A DNA stretch of 64,000 bases from the NCBI GenBank assembly GCA_004835665.1, contig RBKR01000001.1:434001-498000 (forward strand), given 5' to 3'. Position 1 is the first letter of the stretch. Each line of letters opens with the position of its first letter. The DNA comes from Phoma sp. XZ068 (lineage: Eukaryota; Ascomycota; Dothideomycetes; Pleosporales; Didymellaceae). The notes under the pieces were generated by a model. It was given only the letters and a program-made list of their open reading frames with translations. It was not told the origin of the DNA and made no database searches. The translations under genes were made by a program, and so were the position numbers. Positions 12,310 to 22,107 of the stretch are shown here, piece by piece.

Positions 12310-13089
12310 TCATCGCTTGACGCACAAGTCGCTTCTGATGACCCATTTCTCTCCCTGCAGGACTTCACGACCCTCGTGAAGCATACAGTCTGCTCCATGT
12401 TTGTGCAAGAGTGCAAGTCCGACCTCGAGCCCAACAACGAAGGGCTCTGGTGGAGGTTCCCTGCTCTTCTTTTTGGGAGGATCAGGATAGAAGACGGTCT
12501 CGCCACCAACACACCCTGTTGAAGGGGACGTAAGGTATAGGAGGAGGGTCCAGGTGGTGCGCCCAGGAGTTGGTGTTGCGCCTGGCACAGTCACATTGTT
12601 GAAATCATCATAGTGCTGATCGAAGAACTGCCCCTTGGAGTATCGATAGATGCGAATGTTAGGGTTGAGGCCAATGACCTCACCACCCCATAGTTCTTTG
12701 CGCTCATCTTCAGTCAGAGTAAGTCCCTCGCCAGATAAAGCGCCTGTTACCAAGTTTTTCAAGGAAGTCCCGCTCCATAACCTCTCGGCAAAAGCGGGGT
12801 CATCGATCTGGTAACGGTCGTTGACACGGACTGCGTGCCCTTTCTTGGGGTTCCCGGGCGTTGTTGTCAAGGGAAGAGAAGACAAGAACGACACATAGTT
12901 CTTGCAAAGTGTCGCCGTGAAGAAATTGGGAATCGTGACGATCTGTCCAGGAAGTACCTCCTGCAGCGAGAGGTCTGCCTCTGGGATGAGTGGACTGAAT
13001 GCAGGCCAGTTTGGAGTTTGCTGAGCCGCCCTTGGGCCCACTGGACCCTTGACTGTCGGCTCAGCCTTTCCTTTCTTCTTGGGAGCCAT
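12310..13089 (-). CDS. 2OG-Fe(II) oxygenase, prolyl-4-hydroxylase-like
   Basis: Probable Fe(II)/2-oxoglutarate-dependent dioxygenase of the P4H/oxygenase superfamily; the substrate is unknown. Single exon of 259 aa starting MAPKKKGKAE, a basic head without secretion signal, so cytosolic or nuclear. The jelly-roll region begins near residue 48 (GQIVTIPNFF). The iron ligands are visible: H159-Y-D161 in QHYDD and distal H238 in CMLHEG, with R252 or K248 in GEKWVIRSDLCV as candidates for binding 2-oxoglutarate. RIYRYSKGQFFDQHYDD and WTLLLYLT are standard surroundings for such enzymes. A proline/lysine loop (PDPPKKKSREPPPEP) sits between the core strands. It is divergent from the forkhead gene with only about 245 bp between start codons, so the two share a promoter region. 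Confidence 0.85.
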   Translation of the reverse strand: MAPKKKGKAEPTVKGPVGPRAAQQTPNWPAFSPLIPEADLSLQEVLPGQIVTIPNFFTATLCKNYVSFLSSLPLTTTPGNPKKGHAVRVNDRYQIDDPAFAERLWSGTSLKNLVTGALSGEGLTLTEDERKELWGGEVIGLNPNIRIYRYSKGQFFDQHYDDFNNVTVPGATPTPGRTTWTLLLYLTSPSTGCVGGETVFYPDPPKKKSREPPPEPFVVGLEVGLALLHKHGADCMLHEGREVLQGEKWVIRSDLCVKR

Positions 13090-13334
13090 GGAGAGGGAGG
13101 CTTTGTGGATGAGGTGTGTGTCCTTGCGTTAATTGGCTTGCCTGCGATGGTTCGTGAGGTTTGGAAGGTTTTTGGGACGGTATCGAGACCCCGGGCACAG
13201 AGCAGGAGCCAGTATGAAAGAATGTTTTATCCTCGACGCGCCTTCCTCTGCAGTCGCTGCTTTCACACCAGTATCAACCCAATATTGCTCACTCTTGCGA
13301 ACTATCAAGACCAGAAATCTCTCGAGTCGCGGAG

Positions 13335-16300
13335 ATGGAGGAGATGGACCTGTGCGGCTGGTTCCAGCCTGAGTATCTCGTTGAAGAAAATCGGCCGTCT
13401 TCAGAAGCTGACCCAGTGCACCTTCCCCTCCAGGCCAGACAGACTTCAGTTATGGCAGTCTCGGGCGAGGCGGGCAACAGCAGTAGCCAAGCGGACGGAC
13501 GCGGCGCCAATCAGCTTCAGCGCCTAGCGCCTCAAGCCGTGCAAGCCTCTCACGAGCAGCGCCGACAGCCAACGCAGCCGGAAGACTTCACCGCGTCGCG
13601 CACGCTGCTCTTGAGCCCTTCACACACGCTGACTACCTCCGAGACAAGCAACGCCGACGCGCAGAGCCGCAACGCGCTGGGTGAGTGTGCGCGACACACC
13701 GCGCGCTCCTTCCGCGCGCAAGAACTGCCGGGGGCGCCGCCGATGCTAACGTTCCGTGCAGAGTCCCGTCCGTCGCTCGACTTCGACTTTGAACCACTGC
13801 CCAGCTTGTTTTCCCACAATGGAGGCGCCAACATGCTCGTAGCAACCGGCGCGTCTCAGCCCTCGCCCTTCGACCATGCCCGTCCCCACGATGCACCCAC
13901 CGACGGCCCTCTCTCGCCCGTGCAAACTGCTGCTGCCGACATGGAAGGCGCCGCCTCCGCCCTGCCAGCGACCCCCGATGCGCCTGCCGCAACACCACCG
14001 CCTGCCCTCCCCGACCTCGCCCCAGGGGAGGGCGCGCCTGCCGCAGACCTGGAGCTGCCCGACCTGAACCCGGCCACCACTGCAGCCACCACTGCAGCCA
14101 CCACCCTGCCGACCCTGCCGACCCTGGATGCGCCCATCTCGCTCGCCCAGCCCATGGACGCGGGCCTCGCCATGGACATGAGCATGCCCGTGCCGATGAA
14201 CATGGGCGGCCTGGGCATGGCCCCCGACTTCATGCCCATGTCCTTCCCGGACCAGGACCTGCCCAGCGACGAGCGCGTCAACGCCTTCGCCCGTCTGCGC
14301 TTCGACGACGGCTCCTACTACATGCACACCTACCAGATCATCCTGGGCCGCAACCTCGCCCTCGCGCGCAAAGACATGCGCCGTCTCGCCAAGGTCGACC
14401 ACCTAGAGCGAAAGGGCGACCACGCCGGCGCGCATGCCCTGCTGCACGGAAAGAAGCGCAAGCGCAACGGCCGCGGCGCCCCCAGCGTCATCAGTGAGAA
14501 GGGCGGCATCGTCAGCGCGCGCATCGAGTCTATGCCTCTGGAGTACCAGCAGCGTCGCCAGCCCTCCCAGTCGGTCAGCTCTGGTTCCCACCAGAACGGC
14601 GAGCCTGCCGAGAAGCCTGCCGAGCGCGCGCCGCAAGATGTCATCATGCAGGCCTTCCCTGAGCGCCCTGAGCAGTTTGACGGCCACATCCCGGAGGATC
14701 CCAACGATTGCCCTCTGGTCCCCATACATCCCGAGCACGTTACCGCTAGGACCGGTAATTCAGGGCCCAAGGGAATCTCGCGTCGCCACGCCAAGATCTT
14801 CTACAATTTTGAAGAGGGCGCTTTCTGCATCGAGGTGCTTGGTAATAACGGACTGCACCATGAGGGTCAGTTCTGTCCCCAAGGCGCGGTTGTGCCGCTC
14901 GAACACGGCGACAATCTCTCCATTGGCGCCGTCAACATCCAGTTCTTCCTTCCTGACGTCGCTCTCACTGAACAGCAGCGACAGCGACAGGAGTCCGGTT
15001 CTCGACCTATGAGCTTTTCTTTCGAAAATGGGAATGGCGAGATGGAGAGTGACGAAGAGATGAGCTCCGACAGCGAAGGCCAGATGAGCATCAATCCTCG
15101 TCAAGTGTACTACCACCCTGTGGACAGTGATCTCGATTCTGAAGACGATGCAAACGATGACGAAATGGATGAGTACGAAGAGCCTGCACCGAAGCAGAAG
15201 ATTAAGATCAAGCTCAAAGCACCGCGTCCGCGTGAACCGTCTCCACCGCGAAAGAAGTCGAAGAAGGAAAAGGCTCTGGAGAAGAAGAGGAAGCGGGAAC
15301 GTGAACGTGAACGGGAGCGAGAAGAGGAAGACCACTCTCCATATGAATCGCCTATCAAGAAGCTGAAGAAGATGAAGCCCCCTCCAGAAGAACCCATCAG
15401 AGCGTCGCCGACGAAAGAGTCCAAGGCGACAAAAGCGGCCAAGCACGTCAAGGAAGCCAAGGAGAAGGACGTCGAGGTGGTCAAGGAAGTCAAGGAGTCC
15501 AAAGAGCCAAAGGAGCCAAAGGACAAGGGCAAAGCTCCTGCGAAGGCACCATCGAAGACACCTGCCCCTGACGAGGCAACGCCTGACACGATCAAGAAAG
15601 AGACACCAGTCAGAGACAAGCCCGAGCCCGTCAAATCGGTCCCGACTGATAGTCCACCCCTTCTTCGCAAGCCACTTGAAGCCGAGATTGAGGCTGGTGG
15701 AGAGATCGAGGGTCTTATCACAGAAGAAATGGCCCGCCAACACAACCTGCCTCCAAGCCTCGTGGGTCATGTAGTGGAGAAGCGGAAAGGTCCTGGACGA
15801 CCTCCAAAGGACGGTATCATGTCGAAGCGACAACGCTCGCAGCTCATCAAGCAGGCTAAAGAGATTGAGAGAGCCAAAGCTGCTGGAATTGATCCAGCTG
15901 ACATACCCGCGCCATCCATCAAGCCCAAGGTCACGAAGCGCAAAGATTCGAACGCGGGAGACGTGGATGGCGACGACGTCCTGGAATCAACTGAAAGGGG
16001 CGATGGTATTATGGGCGACAAAGGGAAGCAAAAGCAACCGATCAAACCGCCGCGTACCCCGTCTCCAGAGATGCGCATCGAAGATTACAGCGAAGAGCAG
16101 TTGCAGCGTCCCTCTGCCAACTATGTGGTCCTTATTCATGAGGCGATCTCTTCCTCCGGTAGTGGCCAGATGAACCTCCAGCAGATCTACAACTACATTG
16201 AGAAGAAATATCCCTGGTACAAGTTCAAGACTACTACAAGCGGCTGGCAGTCTAGTGTCAGGCACAATCTTGGCCAACACGACGCTTTTGTTAAAGGTGA

Positions 16301-17795
16301 CAAAGAGGGCAAAGGCTTCAATTGGCGCATCAACCCAGAAGTATCCATCGAGAAGGAGCGCAGGAAGCGACAAGTGAGCCCTCCGGTCAATCATGCTCAG
16401 CGTCCACAGTACTATCCACCGCCGAACGGTTATCCTCCATATCCACCCCAACCTGGCTATCCATACCACCCGGGTATGCCTCCACCTGGCATGCCGCCTG
16501 CGCCCCCTAGACTTCCACCAAGCATGATGGCTTCTGCCCCTCGTCTACCTCCAAGCATGGCTCGAGATGCGAATGTCGCGACACCTGCTGCACCACAGGG
16601 CGCTCCACCACCATCACCCTACGCTTCCCCCTGGGCCGGTGGCAACAACAGAGCTGGGAGTCCCTCTGCGCCCATGCCTCCTCGCCCCTACCCACAACCG
16701 CCTCATGGAACACCGCCAGTCAGCTCAGCAGCTACTGGACCAAGCGGTCAGTACGGCGTACTGTATCCAACAAGTGCACCGCCATCACATAACGGGCACT
16801 CATCGGCGAGTCCCTACGGCGGTCCGTACGCCGCTGCAAACGCGAGTCCCTATGGCGCTGCACCAGGTCGCCCGTATGCTCCCTATCCTCCTCAGGGATA
16901 TACGCAGCCTGGCCATTCTGGCCCTCCCCACCAGGGTCCTCCGCCTGCAGGTCCTCCATCGCAGAGTCCAGCGCCACCGCAATCGCAGCCTCCTTCACAA
17001 GCTCAGCCGAACCAAGCGCCTCCAGCTAGCCCTGCTCCCCCGACCGTCAACCTGACGCCGGACATCATAGCTCGTTATCCCAACAACACCAACCACGACC
17101 TGATCCGTAACCTAGAGGCCTTCAGAAGCGTGTATGTAGACAAGCGAACAGAGCCTGGCGAAGCTACCAAGGTCGACAACGCAATCAGAGCTTTTGTGGA
17201 TACCAGCGTGTCTCAGGCAAGCCTCACTGAGGCTGAACGGCAACTCCTGACTGCGATCACGAAAATCCCCCATCTGACAGCTTACCGAGCAAACTCCATC
17301 GCTGTCAACCAGGGAAATACCGCAAGCCAGCTTCCTGTGTCAAGCACTGCTGCTGCGGGTACTGCAGCTGCGATCGCAGCAGATGGTGCCGCCAGCATGA
17401 CGCCAAATGCAGTATCCCAGCAAGCACCTCAGCAAGCACCGCAACAGGCACCACAACAGGCACCACAACAGGCACCACAGCAGGCACCACAGCAGCCCTT
17501 ATCGTCCCCTGCAACGCCTGTGCCGGTGGCGACTACCTCAGTCACCCCTGGTCCAGCATCAAGCGAGCCGCACAAGTTCATGCCCAACATGACGGCTGCT
17601 CCTGCTCCAGGCCAGACAGGTGCCGCTGTATCGCTGCCTTCCTCACATCGACCAAGTGTCGAGCCGCTCACGCCTGTCCCAGGATCACCAGCGATACAGA
17701 CCGGAACGCCATTGGCGAAGCGCTCAATCACCGAGATCACCGCTGCTGATCTGGATGTGAAGGATGACGAGAAGCAAGTTGACAAGACAGAGTAG
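13335..17795 (+). CDS. FHA and forkhead domain transcription factor (Fhl1-like)
   Basis: Nuclear regulator combining an FHA phosphopeptide-binding domain and a forkhead DNA-binding domain, the architecture of yeast Fhl1, which controls ribosomal-protein genes. The frame is open throughout, but 13681-13761 looks like an 81-nt in-frame intron (GTGAGT, TGCTAAC branch, GCAG). Removing it joins NAL to ESRPSLDF and leaves about 1459 aa. FHA begins near residue 300 after splicing (ARLRFDDGSYYMHTYQIILGRN) and continues through KGISRRHAKIFYNFEEGAF around residue 452 and NNGLHHEGQF. A Lys/Glu/Arg-rich coiled stretch follows. The forkhead is at about 898-985 (PSANYVVLIHEAISSSG, then WQSSVRHNLGQHDAFVK). 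The C-terminal third is Pro/Gln/Ser-rich with a PQQA repeat. The start is uncertain: the Met at 13335 is the longest choice and one at 13452 (MAVSGEAGN) is an alternative. Confidence 0.9.
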   Translation: MEEMDLCGWFQPEYLVEENRPSSEADPVHLPLQARQTSVMAVSGEAGNSSSQADGRGANQLQRLAPQAVQASHEQRRQPTQPEDFTASRTLLLSPSHTLTTSETSNADAQSRNALGECARHTARSFRAQELPGAPPMLTFRAESRPSLDFDFEPLPSLFSHNGGANMLVATGASQPSPFDHARPHDAPTDGPLSPVQTAAADMEGAASALPATPDAPAATPPPALPDLAPGEGAPAADLELPDLNPATTAATTAATTLPTLPTLDAPISLAQPMDAGLAMDMSMPVPMNMGGLGMAPDFMPMSFPDQDLPSDERVNAFARLRFDDGSYYMHTYQIILGRNLALARKDMRRLAKVDHLERKGDHAGAHALLHGKKRKRNGRGAPSVISEKGGIVSARIESMPLEYQQRRQPSQSVSSGSHQNGEPAEKPAERAPQDVIMQAFPERPEQFDGHIPEDPNDCPLVPIHPEHVTARTGNSGPKGISRRHAKIFYNFEEGAFCIEVLGNNGLHHEGQFCPQGAVVPLEHGDNLSIGAVNIQFFLPDVALTEQQRQRQESGSRPMSFSFENGNGEMESDEEMSSDSEGQMSINPRQVYYHPVDSDLDSEDDANDDEMDEYEEPAPKQKIKIKLKAPRPREPSPPRKKSKKEKALEKKRKREREREREREEEDHSPYESPIKKLKKMKPPPEEPIRASPTKESKATKAAKHVKEAKEKDVEVVKEVKESKEPKEPKDKGKAPAKAPSKTPAPDEATPDTIKKETPVRDKPEPVKSVPTDSPPLLRKPLEAEIEAGGEIEGLITEEMARQHNLPPSLVGHVVEKRKGPGRPPKDGIMSKRQRSQLIKQAKEIERAKAAGIDPADIPAPSIKPKVTKRKDSNAGDVDGDDVLESTERGDGIMGDKGKQKQPIKPPRTPSPEMRIEDYSEEQLQRPSANYVVLIHEAISSSGSGQMNLQQIYNYIEKKYPWYKFKTTTSGWQSSVRHNLGQHDAFVKGDKEGKGFNWRINPEVSIEKERRKRQVSPPVNHAQRPQYYPPPNGYPPYPPQPGYPYHPGMPPPGMPPAPPRLPPSMMASAPRLPPSMARDANVATPAAPQGAPPPSPYASPWAGGNNRAGSPSAPMPPRPYPQPPHGTPPVSSAATGPSGQYGVLYPTSAPPSHNGHSSASPYGGPYAAANASPYGAAPGRPYAPYPPQGYTQPGHSGPPHQGPPPAGPPSQSPAPPQSQPPSQAQPNQAPPASPAPPTVNLTPDIIARYPNNTNHDLIRNLEAFRSVYVDKRTEPGEATKVDNAIRAFVDTSVSQASLTEAERQLLTAITKIPHLTAYRANSIAVNQGNTASQLPVSSTAAAGTAAAIAADGAASMTPNAVSQQAPQQAPQQAPQQAPQQAPQQAPQQPLSSPATPVPVATTSVTPGPASSEPHKFMPNMTAAPAPGQTGAAVSLPSSHRPSVEPLTPVPGSPAIQTGTPLAKRSITEITAADLDVKDDEKQVDKTE
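13681..13761 (+). other. Probable in-frame intron (81 nt) in the forkhead gene
   Basis: GTGAGTGTG donor, TGCTAAC branch site 12 nt before a CAG acceptor, and a length divisible by three with no stop. The intervening 27 residues (CARHTARSFRAQ…) are out of character with the flanking protein. An RNA read would decide. Confidence 0.75.
17418..17495 (+). repeat. 12-bp tandem repeat coding PQQA
   Basis: About six copies of a CAACAGGCACCA-type unit, encoding QAPQ repeats in the forkhead protein. Such tracts vary in copy number among isolates. The GCA/CCA codons are nearly uniform while CAA and CAG alternate, consistent with unit duplication. Confidence 0.85.
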
Positions 17796-18641
17796 TTGTC
17801 TTATCGAGCTATGCTCTTTCAACTGTCGACTAGACGGTCTAGCTTTCCAACATGAAGATATGGCATCCATTCTTCGTACATATTCTTACGCGCTTTTCTT
17901 TTTCTGCTTCTCAGCAATGAATTTCAGCGTCACGACACGAACACGGTCACGACCCCAGGCGTTAAGGCAGCCCGCTTTATCCCAATCTGCGATATTGATA
18001 CCCTACGGTGGCCAATTATGGGCTTGGACTTCCAAAAGTGATTTCAACGCGCGTCTCGCGGCGCATGCATGCCTAGGCATCCGTAATGGATCTGCAGGTG
18101 GGGAGCAAGGTGGGCACAAATCCCATGTCAGGCCCTACCGGTTTCACCGAAAACCAAGTAAACAAAAATGTTGCCTGATCTGTCACAGGCTATCGCTTTG
18201 CGATTTGACAAATGGAACCGGGTAGGGCCTTAGTTCTATTTAGAACCTAATGGAATCAAATACGTATATGAACATGTTAGTTGCAAATGGTCCTTTGTGA
18301 AACAACTCAAGTTTAAAAACATTGTGATCAACGAATATGTGAACTCAATATGAACTTCGAAGTCTCTGAATTTGCAAGGTATATCGATCCGCAGCTCAAG
18401 TCCAAGCATATGGCACCTCACACCGACACGGTGCAGGCATGATGAAATCCAACGCTTGGCTGCGGTAAGAAGGAAAGAGCAAGACCCAGCTCCTGTGCAA
18501 TCGCCATACGCCGTACTGTCTTCCGTCCTTGCAAAGTATCTCTATCCCTTAATTCTCACGCCGGTATCAGGCCGTCATGTCGTCCGTCTGTCAGAAGCGT
18601 GGTGTGCGTCATTATGCTCCCAGCCATTCCCCTCGCGTCGC
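17796..18641. other. Convergent intergenic region, forkhead and SNF7 3' ends
   Basis: No gene is supported. A 150-codon frame over 17764-18225 overlaps the end of the forkhead gene and has no protein character. The region contains an inverted-repeat element listed separately. Confidence 0.5.
18130..18230. repeat. Short inverted-repeat element (MITE-like) with internal hairpins
   Basis: AGGCCCTACCGGTT at the left is matched by the reverse complement AACCGG(G)TAGGGCCT at the right, about 100 bp overall, with one extra G in the right arm. Inside are two further small dyads: GCCTG…CAGGC and ATCGC…GCGAT. A clear target-site duplication is not visible. It could be a tiny non-autonomous transposon remnant or a structured 3' element. 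Confidence 0.4.
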
Positions 18642-19449
18642 TCACATAGCCATCTCCGCCTGCAACTTCCTCAGCTCCTCCTCTTCGTCGTCCTCCTCTA
18701 CTCTCTGCGCCTTGCCCCGGACTTCTGTCGCCGGTGCAGCGGGGAGTCTTCCTACTGCTACCTTGTCGCCTACAGGCACGTTGCCTGTCTTTAGCATGTC
18801 CTCGTCTAGCTTCTCTTGCTGCAGTTCGGCAAGCTCCTCGTCCAGTTCGTCTTCGTCGATGCCGCCAGTTGTTACGCCCGAGGTTATTGCTTCGCTGATT
18901 TCTTCGCCAATGGCGTGTTGTTCGCGGAGGTCCTCCCTGTTGTATTGTTAGTATGGATTCAAAGCTAACAACCAGGACGAGCAGAAGCTGATTCGTGTGG
19001 GAGACGTACATGACATTGTCGACCTTGTCAATTGTCAGACCGGCGTGTATCTGCTTCATGGCGGTGCCGGCGTTCTTCATCGCGTCTAGTGTCTCCTTGT
19101 TGATATTCGCGGTTTCGATGGAATATATCTCGCGCTCGAGTGTCATAATCTGTGAGGATGTCTGCTCGAGGGAGTGCTCGAACTGCTTCTTTCGTCGTAG
19201 TGCTGCCTTCGCCGCTGTTCACATATCAGTATGCCTGTTGTACGGCAGGGCGCTGAACGTGTGCGTACCGGCTTTGTTCGTAGATACGTGTTTCCGTGCA
19301 AGTGCATCTTGCTCGTCCATCTGGTTTTGGAGGTGCTTCTCGCGCTTGTTCAGCATTTCAAGCTGACCGCGCAGTTGAAGGATGGCCTTCTTTGGCGCCT
19401 CCTTCTTGGCTTGGCCGCCGCCAAACCAGCCGAGGCCCCAGCCAGACAT
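18642..19449 (-). CDS. SNF7: ESCRT-III subunit Snf7 (Vps32/CHMP4)
   Basis: Core filament-forming subunit of ESCRT-III, acting on endosomal membranes in multivesicular-body sorting and in fungal alkaline-pH signalling. Three exons on the minus strand: 19449-19269, 19214-19010 and 18936-18642, totalling 227 codons (226 aa), the normal Snf7 size. The basic, hydrophobic-tipped N-terminus (MSGWGLGWFGGGQAKKEAPKKAI) is the membrane-inserting region. Long helices with LNKREKHLQNQMDEQ and ALRRKKQFEHSLEQTSSQIMTLERE follow. The tail is acidic (VEEDDEEEELRKLQAEMAM) and holds a C-terminal MIM1-like helix for Vps4. The start at 19449 was chosen over an in-frame upstream ATG because MSGW is the conserved beginning. 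It is divergent from the Ten1-like gene. Confidence 0.96.
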
Positions 19450-19826
19450 GGTAAAAGTAGGTTCTGGGAGATTCTGATCAGTAAGAACGTCCAACTGAAG
19501 CGTGCTATGGGGCGCGGTGGTGCCCGAAGTCGGTTATCAGGCGGCAGAATGGCGGGGCTGGCGATAGCGGGATGGTACTCACTCTGTGGGAGTTGAGGAA
19601 GAAAATCGAGGGAGGGCAGGTAGGGGGCTGTATAGAGCGTCGGCGGTGCGTGCGGTGGGGTCGTGGAGTTTTCTGTTGGTGCCTGGTTGATGTAAGTCAG
19701 TATCGGGCATGCGCATGAATCAAGAGGTGCTATGAGGTCAGTTGCGCTAGCGATGGCACGTGCTTGCTTGGCCTCGGCTCCAGTGACCAGGGTTTCGTAC
19801 AACTCATGAACACCACATCAGACGAC
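19450..19826. other. Bidirectional promoter region, SNF7 and Ten1-like gene
   Basis: About 380 bp between two divergent starts, with short purine-rich and pyrimidine-rich runs. No TATA box is evident, as expected for housekeeping genes. Confidence 0.5.
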
Positions 19827-20236
19827 ATGTCTGGACCTGTAGCGTCAAATCTCGTCCTGCTGAGCGACCTGAAGACAACTGCACAAGGGACAAAGGTCCG
19901 CTTCCTGGGCTGGTATTGCTGATGATCTTAGTCTGAAGAGCTGGAACTAATGGAGGCAGCGTTGATGAGTATGTGGTCCAGACAGCGACCCTGCGACTGA
20001 AGCACAACTACCCCGCAGCCGAGTCCGCAGTAATCGCGAATGTTGAGATTGTCCATGTTTTGGAACGCATCAAGAGTCGTGAGATGGAGGTTGGTGCCTG
20101 GATCAACGTGATTGGCTATGTCGAGCGACGTAAGGAAAAAGGGGTGTTTGTGCAAGCCATCGCAGTTTGGGACGCCGGCAATGTCGATTTGAGGGCATAC
20201 GAGAAAGCCGTCGAAGCCAAGAAGGCAGCTGGATAA
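19827..20236 (+). CDS. CST complex subunit Ten1-like telomere-capping protein
   Basis: Predicted small OB-fold protein that works with Stn1 in telomere end protection. Two exons, 19827-19912 and 19960-20236, joined in phase 2 (…KVRFLG|C|VDEY…), give 121 codons (120 aa), the size expected for Ten1. The N-terminus MSGPVASNLVLLSDL and GTKVRFLGCV, then TLRLKHNYP, VNVEIVHVLE-type spacing, GAWINVIGYV, VFVQAIAVWDAGNVDL and a final helix AYEKAVEA follow the Ten1 pattern of alternating strands. The 47-nt intron hides the first exon when frames are read singly, and a longer spurious frame lies on the other strand. Recognition is by pattern, not by search; an HMM match to the Ten1 family would settle it. 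Confidence 0.8.
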
Positions 20237-20801
20237 GTTCCCGACGACTTTCCATGTCTTCATCAACGCTTCGTGTCTACCCAGCTTCTGGTCGATATAG
20301 ACCGTCCATACCCACTTTCTGAAGAACAACAAGGGCCCGCTGTGGCCATCCATAGTCTGGACCATCGTAGAGATACCCGGTGCAATCATCTTGAGTATCT
20401 GTGGGTCAAAAGGGACTCTAGAGAGCTTCTGTCAACTCTGGGCCTCAGAAATCGTCCGCGAAAGGCTTTATGTGACGCATTGTTTGAAAGAGGCGCGGGA
20501 AGCGGTATCCAGCGCAACACAATACAAGGTCACCGCCTACCAGACGTTACTGATCTATCGATATATATTACGAAGACGAAAAGTGGTTGGCAGAACAGCA
20601 CCTACGTTATTATGTTGTAACCTGCCTTCTATGGCCAACAAAAATTATCATGCTTGTCGGCCTATTCCTTGGCCGTCCTTCACGCACCTGATCATCACTG
20701 CGCAAACGATGATTTACGCCATGCAAGCATTGACCTCGAGTCCGCTCTCAAAATTAGAGGTTCCCTCCGCCTTTGTGAACGTTACACATACCGCGAAGGC
20801 C
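20237..20801. other. Intergenic between Ten1-like gene and DUF6594 relic
   Basis: The frame 20391 onward is open into the DUF6594 relic, but its first 137 codons have no DUF6594 character. I treat it as leader. Nothing else is seen. Confidence 0.45.
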
Positions 20802-21891
20802 ATGGCGCCCACGGACCCTTTGCATGACCTTGTCTCTGGTTACCCCAGACTTGCGGAGCGTATGGGCATTATGCCTGAGATGGCCTTGCTCCGGCGGTTT
20901 GGTGCTCTCAATGCTCGCAACATCTTATACATGCAAAACGAGTTGGTGGTTCTCGAAAGCCAGTTGAAGAAGATCGAACTGGAGGACTCGAAGAGCTCCG
21001 AAGGAAAAAAGAATGTCTATAGGCGGAACTGCTACTGGCTCAACACTTCCAATATGGTATCCAACTGCGAGCTAAGAGATGGTGACACTCGACAACGCGT
21101 TCTAGTAATGAGAATGCGAGAGCTGCTGAAGGATTATAGTAAGCGCCTGACCTTGATCTGGGCTCTCGTTACAGATGTTGACGCAAAGTAGATGACGCAC
21201 TCATCCAGCAATCCATCATTCTCCGCGACATGTCAACGCCTGACCGTTTCGACCTCGATTACATCCAGCATTTCCTGTCAAGTGACACGATGATGTTAGT
21301 TGATGACGACACGAAACAGCCAATGCTCTCATTGGACCCGATCGGAACATATGGGGTACAGCCGAAAATCAGGAGACGAAGAAAGGATACAGCAGGGAGC
21401 TTGTCGTCCTTCGCGGTCGCAAAGACGTGGACACACTCTCACGTATACTTGGCAACAATGCAATCGATTGGATCATGAAATGCGGTGGGAAACGATGGAA
21501 GAAGGTTGACACACGTTTCGGCAAGCCATCGATACACGACAAGACGATCTCAAGGTTCACCTTTTGGCTTACGAGCGTTATCGCATCTGCCCTCCTGATG
21601 ATCTCAATTATCTTGCTAGCCAAGACGGAATCCTTGAACAGACGACTCGGTATCATCGCACTGTTTGACGTGCTTAAGTCGATCTGCTTGACATTCTGCA
21701 CTGAAGCAAGGCGAACTGACGTCTTCGCGGTCACGATTGACCTCCCTTATTCGATTACGTTAATCCTGACTTCTTCCAGCTTCGCTACCACCCAGGTCAT
21801 CTTTTGTTCGTCCGATTATCGAGAAGGTCCCAGAGGAAGTGATCAAGGCAGCAGTCAACACTACATGCCCCGCGTGAGTCGTTGTCAGTAA
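20802..21891 (+). pseudogene. DUF6594 family membrane protein, frameshifted
   Basis: Resembles the large fungal DUF6594 family (unknown function, C-terminal membrane segments). From the ATG at 20802 it reads the family start YPRLAERMGIMPEMALLRRFGALNARNILYMQNELVVLE. A good intron at 21139-21191 joins LLKDY to NDALIQQ. Near 21325 the frame shifts: the first frame runs into a stop at 21478, while the family-like text (DRNIWG, KKGYSRELVVLRGRKDVDTLSRIL) continues in another frame through 21427 and on to FWLTSVIASALLMISIILL. The expected last membrane helices after RRTDVFA are not clearly present; a weak intron from 21731 may explain that. It could be a real decay or a single base error in the assembly. 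Confidence 0.65.
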
Positions 21892-22107
21892 AAGCGGTAT
21901 TTAATTGATTATGTCAGCATTTCTGATGACGAATGGGCCATGTAGGACGAACATTAGTGAATTAATATGTCACAATGAAGGAGAGGTAATTGTCACCAAA
22001 TTATTTGTGTGATAGAGGAGTATATATGCTAGTTCATTGGGACTAGACCGTGACACGTACACCCGAGCCTTGAGTACCAGACGGTACGTGGCATCCGTGA
22101 TTATCGC

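Noticed and set aside
14760..15833. 357-codon minus-strand frame inside the forkhead gene
   Set aside because: Antisense shadow of a Lys/Glu-rich low-complexity coding region; no independent domain.
17764..18225. 153-codon frame after the forkhead gene
   Set aside because: Overlaps the end of the forkhead gene in another frame and crosses an inverted-repeat element; no protein character.
19928..20389. 153-codon minus frame over the Ten1-like gene
   Set aside because: No domain; the plus strand gives an in-phase spliced protein with OB-fold pattern.
20391..20801. N-terminal extension of the DUF6594 relic
   Set aside because: Residues before the Met at 20802 do not resemble the family, which begins close to that Met.
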